The position numbers and the translations under genes are program-made. From Deltaproteobacteria bacterium (GTDB taxonomy: Bacteria; Desulfobacterota; Desulfobacteria; Desulfobacterales; C00003060): 6,525 bases of DNA. The notes under the pieces were generated by a model, which made no database searches, was not told where the DNA came from, and saw only the letters and a program-made list of their open reading frames with translations. The stretch spans positions 1 to 6,525 of the forward strand of contig JAFDGP010000141.1 in assembly GCA_019309245.1 (NCBI GenBank), written 5' to 3'. Position 1 is the first letter of the stretch; the number at the start of each line of letters is the position of its first letter. Of this stretch, positions 1 through 4,903 are shown piece after piece.

Positions 1-866
1 CTTCCCTGAGCGATGAGGGTCTGAGCACCCGGGTCTGAAGGTGTTTCCATGCCCTTTGATTCAAACAGCTCGACAGCCTTATCCGTGGTGTTACACAACC
101 TGTGATCCAGGCTGAGGACCAGGTCTCTAAATTCAGCCGACAGGTTCGCGTGTTCTTTATACAGGCGCTGCGTATCCAGGATGCCCAATTGAATGTCGCC
201 GACCGCACGGACCGTGGCGTGCCGAATGTAGTCTCTTTGCAAGAAAGAAGTAAGGCTTCCGATAAAACTGCCTTCAGCCAACCTGGCAAGATGCATGGTC
301 CCTTTTGCTGTGTCTCGGGTCATTTCCACCATGCCTTCCAGGATGACCCAGATCCAATTGCCGTGGCCGCCTTCTGTCACGATCTTGACACCGTCATGAT
401 ACTCTTCTTCGTCGATTACGTACATATAGTCCGCCAGAGGACCCCGGATCACCGGCACCACCCCACCAGCCCCTTTGATCGAACCGGTTTTAGTCGCGCC
501 GGGCCATTCGCCGGAACTCGTGGGGCCTACCCTTTCAATGAGCCCGTCGTCGAGCATCCGGAGGGCATCCAGCACGATTTCCATGCGGCCACTTTTGATC
601 GTGGGCTCCGCGTTGACCGGCTCTTCGTAAAATTCAAAGGTCCCCTCCGACCATCCGAACAGGGGATAAACCGCATCCAGACCATGGAGGGACCCGCATT
701 GGGCATTGATGGGGGTGCCATCAACTATGTAAATCAGGCCCGGGGTGGACACATAAGGACAGGTAATACGAAGGGTGCCGGTACTGTTGTTACCGCCGAG
801 AATCTGAAAACAGTCTGCCAGGCTTATAAAACGCAGGTCTCCAGACAGGACGGCATTATCCGGCAT
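1..866 (-). CDS. DUF4388 (PATAN-like) plus cyclic-nucleotide-binding-like protein, C-terminus cut by window edge
   Basis: The reverse strand reads open for 288 codons from the ATG at 864-866 to the window edge, so the 3' end is missing. Residues about 8-85 match the DUF4388 pattern: GDLRFISLADCFQIL, then STGTLRI, LIYIVDGTPINAQ and a closing GWSEGTFEFYEEP. These domains are common in Desulfobacterota and Myxococcota regulators and are thought to mediate protein contacts. Residues about 145-250 resemble a cNMP-binding beta barrel (WVILEGMVEM, LAEGSFIGS, RHATVRAVGD). The glutamate that normally follows the Gly in the phosphate-binding cassette is Ser204, while Arg215 is kept, so nucleotide binding is doubtful. 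No helix-turn-helix is visible in the part present. The start lies 9 nt after the GTPase stop, in the same frame, with a GGGG stretch as a weak ribosome site. The context suggests a partner or effector of the GTPase. Domain calls are solid; the role is inferred. Confidence 0.85.
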   Translation of the reverse strand, partial: MPDNAVLSGDLRFISLADCFQILGGNNSTGTLRITCPYVSTPGLIYIVDGTPINAQCGSLHGLDAVYPLFGWSEGTFEFYEEPVNAEPTIKSGRMEIVLDALRMLDDGLIERVGPTSSGEWPGATKTGSIKGAGGVVPVIRGPLADYMYVIDEEEYHDGVKIVTEGGHGNWIWVILEGMVEMTRDTAKGTMHLARLAEGSFIGSLTSFLQRDYIRHATVRAVGDIQLGILDTQRLYKEHANLSAEFRDLVLSLDHRLCNTTDKAVELFESKGMETPSDPGAQTLIAQG

Positions 867-875
867 GATGGACGA

Positions 876-1490
876 CTACCCCGCCCACTTGAGTTCTTTC
901 TGCAAATGATGCAGTGTCAACTTCAGGCATGCTTTCAACGTTGCTCCTACACCGGTGCCGCGCAGGGCGCTTGCCGGAAAGGAGGGCACTTTGAGTTTAC
1001 TGTTCAAATCGCGTTCCATGACGTTGAGAGGCACAATCGGCATATCTTGCTCGGCCAAGTCTCGCTTATTGTATTGCAGGACCAGTGGGATTTTGAAAAT
1101 ACTTTTCTTTTGTTCTGCCAGGTTCTGTTGAAGGTCCCTTAAAGAGAGCATATTCGCCTTTCGTCGAATCTCCAATGAATCGGCGACGAAAACTACCGCG
1201 TCCACGCCCTTGAGAACCATTTTTCTGGTCGACGCGTACTTGACCTGCCCTGGAACGGTGTACAGCTGGACCTTTACATCACAGCCCCTGATTTTGCCAA
1301 GGCCCATGGGCAAAAAATCAAAAAACAAGGTCCGGTCGCCCTGGGTATCAATGGATACCATCTCGCCGGCCCTCTGCTTGGTAAACGCCTTGTGAATGTA
1401 TTCCAGATTGGTCGTCTTGCCCCCACGCCCCGGACCATAGTACACGATTTTGCATTCAATAATTCTGTTCTTGGCGTTAAAGATTGCCAT
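876..1490 (-). CDS. mglA: MglA-like Ras-family small GTPase (cell polarity/gliding motility)
   Basis: This 204-aa protein is close to the usual MglA length (about 195). All G motifs are visible: P-loop GPGRGGKTT at 19-27, a switch I region with Arg53, the MglA-type G3 motif TVPGQ at 78-82 (Thr instead of the Ras Asp), NKRD at 141-144 and SAL at 174-176. Gly21, Arg53 and Gln82 align by number with the functional glycine, intrinsic arginine finger and catalytic glutamine described for Myxococcus MglA. The family binds and hydrolyses GTP and marks a cell pole, directing type IV pili or gliding motors; MglB is the usual GTPase-activating partner. In switch II this copy reads VKYAST where MglA typically has VFYDAS, so the partner surface may differ. 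The ATG overlaps the TAA of the upstream gene by one base (TAATG), which suggests translational coupling. The family call is very secure; polarity function here is inferred. Confidence 0.95.
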   Translation of the reverse strand: MAIFNAKNRIIECKIVYYGPGRGGKTTNLEYIHKAFTKQRAGEMVSIDTQGDRTLFFDFLPMGLGKIRGCDVKVQLYTVPGQVKYASTRKMVLKGVDAVVFVADSLEIRRKANMLSLRDLQQNLAEQKKSIFKIPLVLQYNKRDLAEQDMPIVPLNVMERDLNSKLKVPSFPASALRGTGVGATLKACLKLTLHHLQKELKWAG

Positions 1491-2395
1491 TATCCGCTCT
1501 CAATCTTGATGTCCAGCATGTAATCGCCTTGCTTTGGGCCGGAACGAATCTTGGTTTTTCCGGAAACCACGCCCCTGCCCTTGAAAATTGCGATTGGAGA
1601 ATAGAATTGCATGTCGGGCAGGACAACGTTTTCTTTCAGCGCTTCCAGTAATTCTTTTTCGTCTGCCGAGACCACCACGCTAATGACATCTCCGGACTGA
1701 AAGGTCACATCAAATTCCACCATCTTGCCCTTCCGCGGCCCTTCCGATAGCCGGATGCCAACGGAGGAGATATCCAGGACATCGCCTTCCTTACCCCGAT
1801 TCAGGGCTTCGGGCGGCCCGGGCTCGTCAACTGCAGGCAGGCTGGCCTTGATCCCTTTTCGCTCGAGCAGTCCCTGGAGAAAATCCCGAATCTTTTCAAG
1901 TTGCTGTTTTGAAAGCTGGTTGCCGGAAACCCATCGTTCATACTGGTCAATCGCATCGTTGGGCGATGAGAGTGCCAGGTGACAACGGAGGATGTTTTTT
2001 GCGGCTGCCAGGGGCAGGATTCCCCGCTTCAATAGCTTGCGAAACTCCTCTAGCGCTCTTTCGTACTGCCCGAATCTCGCCAGGGCCATCGCCCCTTCCA
2101 TGGCGGCTGTGTTCTGATCCTCAGAAAATGAAAACAGGTTCTTGATCAGGTTCTGCACTTCTGGATCGAGGTCCGGCACCAGGGCGGGTCTGTTAACTCC
2201 CACCAGGCCTTCCTCAAGGCCTCGTATCCGATCTGCGATGGCCCCCTCGAGTTTCTTGTGGTTTCGGAAGTTCGGGCTCTTTTTCACAAACGCCAAGACC
2301 TTCAGATACGTGTCTTTGGACTGGGCCAAGAGCCCTTGGCTCTGATAAAGTTCGGCCTCTTTAATTAACGATTTGATATACTCTTGACCGGACAT
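1490..2395 (-). CDS. Helical TPR-like protein with C-terminal PilZ-like domain, first gene of the mglA operon
   Basis: This is a 301-aa protein with no signal peptide or membrane segment, so it is probably cytoplasmic. Residues 1-60 and 95-180 are helical with TPR-like pairs (EAELYQSQGLLAQSKDTY; ALARFGQYERALEEFRKLL; HLALSSPNDAIDQYERW). After a proline-rich linker (about 185-200), residues 205-300 look like a beta domain beginning VLDISSVGIRL. That matches the DxSxxG half of a PilZ domain, but the RxxxR half needed for c-di-GMP is not evident, so I call it PilZ-like. The reading frame extends upstream to a TTG at 2470. I chose the ATG at 2393-2395 because AGGAG sits 5 nt before it and the predicted protein starts cleanly there. 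It leads the operon behind a sigma-54 promoter and overlaps mglA by one base. I infer an adaptor or effector of the GTPase. The exact function is unknown. Confidence 0.85.
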   Translation of the reverse strand: MSGQEYIKSLIKEAELYQSQGLLAQSKDTYLKVLAFVKKSPNFRNHKKLEGAIADRIRGLEEGLVGVNRPALVPDLDPEVQNLIKNLFSFSEDQNTAAMEGAMALARFGQYERALEEFRKLLKRGILPLAAAKNILRCHLALSSPNDAIDQYERWVSGNQLSKQQLEKIRDFLQGLLERKGIKASLPAVDEPGPPEALNRGKEGDVLDISSVGIRLSEGPRKGKMVEFDVTFQSGDVISVVVSADEKELLEALKENVVLPDMQFYSPIAIFKGRGVVSGKTKIRSGPKQGDYMLDIKIESG

Positions 2396-2400
2396 CCAGG

Positions 2401-2405
2401 CTCCT
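2401..2405 (-). promoter_or_regulatory. Ribosome binding site that decides the start at 2395
   Basis: Read on the minus strand this is AGGAG followed by five bases and ATG. It is the best Shine-Dalgarno match near this gene and rejects the 25-codon extension to the TTG at 2470. Confidence 0.8.
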
Positions 2406-2493
2406 GATCTTCGTGTGTGCTCGCTGCCCGTGTTCCCAGGGCGCTGCAATGATTCAACGGCTCGGATCAACGTGGTGGTATCTTCTTTTCGTA

Positions 2494-2513
2494 CCGGCCG
2501 TCAGCACGGCCGG
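2494..2513 (-). other. Strong GC-rich hairpin in the mglA-operon leader
   Basis: A perfect 8-bp inverted repeat (CCGGCCGT / ACGGCCGG) encloses a four-base loop. It lies about 17-36 nt after the predicted sigma-54 start and about 100 nt before the first ATG. No U-run follows it on the minus strand, so it is unlikely to be a plain terminator. It could stabilise the 5' end of the mRNA or bind a protein. A 10-bp palindrome CCGGATCCGG at 2510-2519 overlaps one arm and offers an alternative pairing. Confidence 0.6.
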
Positions 2514-2540
2514 ATCCGGATTTCCAGTTTCTCTTTTTAC

Positions 2541-2556
2541 AGCAAATACCGTGCCT
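2541..2556 (-). promoter_or_regulatory. Sigma-54 (RpoN) -24/-12 promoter of the mglA operon
   Basis: The minus strand reads AGGCACG-GTAT-TTGCT against the consensus TGGCACG-N4-TTGCW. Only the first T differs, and the GG and GC dinucleotides are separated by exactly 10 bases. Transcription would begin near 2530, giving a leader of about 135 nt before the ATG at 2395. It faces the PilZ-like/mglA/DUF4388 operon and lies in a non-coding stretch. Sigma-54 promoters need an AAA+ enhancer-binding activator, usually bound 80-150 nt upstream, where dyads are indeed seen. I found no comparable sigma-70 promoter in the same gap. Confidence 0.75.
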
Positions 2557-2608
2557 GTTTTGGATCGTTTCGGAAATAACAAAGGATTTATGAAAAAACT
2601 TTATTTTC

Positions 2609-2660
2609 AAAGCGTTAGGTAAAACATCTGATTTCTACCGCTGTTTGCTTGAAACGCTTT
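2609..2660. promoter_or_regulatory. Inverted repeat upstream of the sigma-54 promoter, candidate activator site
   Basis: AAAGCGTT at 2609-2616 and AACGCTTT at 2653-2660 are perfect reverse complements, 36 bases apart. Relative to the predicted start near 2530 they fall at about -79 to -130, the usual range for enhancer-binding-protein sites. The wide spacing would fit two half-sites or two separate dimers. The assignment is positional only. Confidence 0.4.
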
Positions 2661-2668
2661 TTTCTTTT

Positions 2669-2698
2669 CAGATTTCAATCTGTTACAATGTTGAAATC
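2669..2698. promoter_or_regulatory. Nested dyads, second candidate activator site
   Basis: Two overlapping dyads are present. CAGATT-TC-AATCTG (2669-2682) is a 14-base palindrome with a two-base centre. GATTTCAA (2671-2678) pairs with TTGAAATC (2691-2698) across 12 bases. They sit at about -139 to -168 from the predicted sigma-54 start. They could bind a dimeric regulator, either the activator of the mglA operon or something acting on the terminator region next door. Confidence 0.4.
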
Positions 2699-2783
2699 AA
2701 AAAAGCCTGTACCCCCAAGCGGCGCTTGTTCGCCCGGCCCTGTTCACAGCCCCCCTTTTACTCCAAGCCTTCTCTTACAGGCT
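2699..2783 (-). terminator. Terminator-like structure downstream of the coiled-coil gene
   Basis: On the minus strand, AGCCTGTA (arm at 2776-2783) pairs perfectly with TACAGGCT (arm at 2704-2711), and six Ts follow at 2704-2699. The 64-base gap between the arms contains its own hairpin, CAAGC-GGC-GCTTG at 2716-2728, which would bring the arms together. It begins about 33 nt after the stop of the 119-aa gene, so it is well placed to end that transcript before the mglA-operon promoter. The large loop makes it unlike a standard intrinsic terminator. Confidence 0.4.
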
Positions 2784-2815
2784 GTGGTGGTATTCTCCGT
2801 CAAATTCAACAGATA

Positions 2816-3175
2816 TCACCCACGGGCCGTGGCCATGCCTGTCCTGGGGGCTGCGTTGCTGGGGGAACCTTTCTTGACCGTGGGACCAATTTCACCCAAC
2901 AGTTGGGACAGTTGCTCTTTTAGGAAGAGAAGCAGCATCTGTTGCTTCTCGGCATTTTCTATCTCAGCCTCAAGCCTGCTTTTAAGCTTTTTGAGGTCTG
3001 CCGGAACAGGCACATTCTTGTTTTCCAGGTGTTGGATAGAATCGCCGATTACCTTAAGCTGCTCTCTTTGCGTCTCCCACTCCGGCGCCTGTGCTGAGGC
3101 CCGAAGTTCTCCAACCAGCTCCCGCAGCCGGACCACCAATTCTTCCGCCTTGCCTTTGGCCTTGGTGATATCCAT
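2816..3175 (-). CDS. Hypothetical small coiled-coil protein, 119 aa
   Basis: I do not recognise a named family. The protein is highly charged and almost wholly helical from residue 1 to about 95, with heptad-like leucine spacing (KAEELVVRLRELVGELRAS; DLKKLKSRLEAEIENAEKQQ). The helices are broken once at NKNVPVPADLKKL, where a proline turn separates two likely coiled-coil arms. The last 25 residues are Gly/Ser/Pro/Ala-rich and look disordered. There is no signal peptide or membrane segment. The ATG is well supported by GAGGTGAG six bases upstream. It lies alone between a terminator-like structure and a divergent gap, so it is probably a single-gene transcript. A scaffold or antiparallel hairpin role is possible but unproven. 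The strong ribosome site and biased composition favour a real gene over the opposite-strand reading at 2649-3263. Confidence 0.75.
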   Translation of the reverse strand: MDITKAKGKAEELVVRLRELVGELRASAQAPEWETQREQLKVIGDSIQHLENKNVPVPADLKKLKSRLEAEIENAEKQQMLLLFLKEQLSQLLGEIGPTVKKGSPSNAAPRTGMATARG

Positions 3176-3439
3176 GAGTTTCTCACCTCATCCCCAGTAC
3201 GATCGAAGGGGCCTTCACGGGCCGGGACTCCTCCAGAAATCCCAGCCCTTCTTTTTGGAATAACGCGTGCCAGCGTTGGCCAGTCTGAAGTTCACAGCAC
3301 GCTCAACCAGATGACGGCCTTTTAATCGGCAAATGCGCTCGAAAACTTGAAGCACCCTACTCCGCCACGTGACATGAGGGTCCTTTGAGACCACAGGCCC
3401 GCCGGATCGGAACTTTAGCCGCAGAACACCTTGAAATCC
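3176..3439. other. Divergent intergenic stretch, no gene seen
   Basis: This is the left part of the 429-base gap between the coiled-coil gene (minus) and the protease gene (plus). I see no credible gene and no RNA gene. The promoter of the coiled-coil gene should lie here, but no good -35/-10 pair stands out on the minus strand. A TGGCACG -24-like element occurs on the minus strand at about 3266-3272, but the matching -12 GC is absent. Confidence 0.5.
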
Positions 3440-3468
3440 TTGACAACAATGCAGGTTGTTGATACGGT
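3440..3468 (+). promoter_or_regulatory. Sigma-70-like promoter for the protease gene
   Basis: A perfect -35 TTGACA at 3440-3445 is followed after 17 bases by TACGGT at 3463-3468, which keeps the key first, second and last bases of TATAAT. Transcription would start near 3475, about 130 nt before the preferred ATG at 3605. The weak -10 suggests modest or activated expression. Confidence 0.5.
3444..3461. promoter_or_regulatory. Dyad between -35 and -10, candidate operator
   Basis: CAACAA (3444-3449) and TTGTTG (3456-3461) form a perfect 6-bp inverted repeat with a six-base centre. It overlaps the end of the -35 element and fills the spacer of the promoter above. A dimeric repressor bound here would block polymerase; a MerR-type activator is another option, though the 17-base spacer is normal. 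The regulator is unknown. Confidence 0.35.
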
Positions 3469-3604
3469 TAGCAAAAAAATCCGTGTTTGCGCTTCTTTCC
3501 TAAAATGCGGGAACCTGCCCTGATGCTGACACGGCCGGACATGCCCGAACATGGCCATCGCCCGGCAACCGGGGTTGGGGGGGCTTTCCTCAGGACCTGC
3601 TGCA

Positions 3605-4825
3605 ATGATATGCCCAAAGTGTGGATTCAGCCAGCCGGATGATATCTATTGTGCGCTATGTGGCGTCAATATTGGAAAATACACCCAGGCAAAAAGGAAA
3701 CGGCAGCGCAAGATCGGTATCCTGGTTGGATGTGTGGCCGTTTTCGGCTTGGCAGTTGTTTATTTGCTCTCTTCGCCCCTCGGCAAGAGCCCCCTTATTG
3801 AAACAACCAACACCACACCGATCGGGTCCGGAACCTCGTCCAGCATCAATGCCATCAGCAGCCACGGTGAAGGCCTCCCAGTTCAAAACCGCGCCTCCTC
3901 TCCACGGCCTCGCTCCGCGGTAGAGCCTGCCTCGACCAGACAGTCACCACGTCCGGCGTCGGTTCAACAGGACAACCGGAAGGCCTTATCCGATCAGACA
4001 CATGACCAGGGCCCAGCCTCCGCCCAAGAGTGGTTTGAAAAGGGCAAAAGCCTTGACGATGACTCGGAGGCTGAAATTGAGTGCTACCGGAAGGCCAAAC
4101 AACTGGACCCCAAGTTCGCACCCGCGGCATTTCGGCTGGGTGCGATCTATTTCCGACAGGCCAAATATGAACTGGCCGACCAGGAATTTGCAGACTTTCT
4201 TAAATATGCGAGTGACCGGGACAAGGAAACCTACAACATCTATGAGTACTATTCCCTGGCGGATGTAGAAAGGCTGGCGGAGGCGATCAGCGAACAGGGC
4301 AAGGCCGAAGAAGGCCAAGGTCAGCCGCCGGAAAAAGAACAAGCCCCGTCTGAATCCCAGCAAGGCCCCTCCGAAAGCGAAGGCGAGCTAGGCACCAAAG
4401 AAGCGTCGGAAGAGGTCATGACTATGGTGGATTTTTCGAGAGTCGACGGGCACATCCTGGTTCCCGTGGTCCTCAATGATGAGGTCGAAGCCCATGTCCT
4501 TGTGGACACGGGGGCGGGGATCACCGTGCTGTCAACCCCGCTGGCCGATGACCTCGGGCTGGACGTGGCCCATGGACATGCCGTCACGCTGAAGACCATG
4601 GCGGTGGATGTTCAGGCCCAGCTGGCCAGGCTCGATTCTCTTCGGGTAGGCCGCTTCAGCCGGCACGATTTTCCTGTAGCCGTGACAGCGCTACCTTCTC
4701 TGGACGGCAAGACCCCGTTGCAGGGGATCCTCGGCATGGATTTCATGAGTCATTACACCATTCACATAGACAGCGAACGCTCAAAGATCGTGCTCACTCC
4801 AAGGCCTGCCGACAGCCATTTTTAA
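3605..4825 (+). CDS. Membrane-anchored zinc-ribbon, TPR and retropepsin-like aspartic protease fusion
   Basis: A 406-aa protein with four clear parts. Residues 1-26 are a zinc ribbon (CPKC at 3-6, CALC at 16-19). A basic stretch KRKRQRK precedes one membrane helix at about 37-57, so the ribbon should be cytoplasmic and the rest periplasmic. After a Ser/Pro-rich linker comes a TPR-like unit (about 139-201: AQEWFEKGKSL, EAEIECYRKAKQLDP, FRLGAIYFRQAKYELADQEF). A Glu/Gln-rich linker (228-270) leads to a clan AA domain at 275-399, with catalytic DTGAG at 301-305 (Asp301) and the family-typical GILGMDFMSHYTIHID. Such domains work as homodimers with one Asp from each chain. The frame is open to an ATG at 3551; I prefer 3605 because CPKC ribbons of this type begin right after Met and AGGA lies 9 nt upstream. 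The substrate is unknown; periplasmic or envelope proteolysis is inferred. Confidence 0.88.
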   Translation: MICPKCGFSQPDDIYCALCGVNIGKYTQAKRKRQRKIGILVGCVAVFGLAVVYLLSSPLGKSPLIETTNTTPIGSGTSSSINAISSHGEGLPVQNRASSPRPRSAVEPASTRQSPRPASVQQDNRKALSDQTHDQGPASAQEWFEKGKSLDDDSEAEIECYRKAKQLDPKFAPAAFRLGAIYFRQAKYELADQEFADFLKYASDRDKETYNIYEYYSLADVERLAEAISEQGKAEEGQGQPPEKEQAPSESQQGPSESEGELGTKEASEEVMTMVDFSRVDGHILVPVVLNDEVEAHVLVDTGAGITVLSTPLADDLGLDVAHGHAVTLKTMAVDVQAQLARLDSLRVGRFSRHDFPVAVTALPSLDGKTPLQGILGMDFMSHYTIHIDSERSKIVLTPRPADSHF

Positions 4826-4840
4826 AGGGTGCCGCATCTG

Positions 4841-4856
4841 TCCGCCTCAGGGCGGA
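4841..4856. terminator. Hairpin between the convergent protease and uppP genes, weak terminator candidate
   Basis: TCCGCC-TCAG-GGCGGA is a perfect 6-bp stem with a tetraloop. It lies 15 nt after the protease stop and about 47 nt after the uppP stop. No T-run follows on either strand, so it may mark transcript ends by stabilising 3' ends rather than acting as a classical intrinsic terminator. Confidence 0.35.
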
Positions 4857-4903
4857 AACCGAAAACGCTATTGCTAAATCGTCATTTGCGTATGGGAATG
4901 GGA

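Noticed and set aside
102..1142. Long plus-strand open frame of 346 codons
   Set aside because: It lies opposite the DUF4388/cNMP gene and MglA, both of which have clear domains. Its product has no recognisable motif and is rich in His/Gln/Arg as expected for an antisense reading.
2396..2470. N-terminal extension of the PilZ-like gene to 2470
   Set aside because: It would start at TTG with no good ribosome site, while AGGAG precedes the ATG at 2395 at ideal spacing.
2649..3263. Plus-strand open frame of 204 codons
   Set aside because: It spans the regulatory gap and the antisense of the coiled-coil gene; its composition (Ser/Pro/Leu-rich) looks like a shadow, and no ribosome site supports it.
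3257..3272. Possible second sigma-54 promoter (TGGCACG on the minus strand)
   Set aside because: The -24 element is perfect but the -12 region reads ATTCC, lacking the essential GC at the required spacing.
3571..3583. G-quadruplex in the protease leader
   Set aside because: Only GGGG-TT-G7 is present, giving at most three G-runs of three or more; a canonical intramolecular quadruplex needs four.
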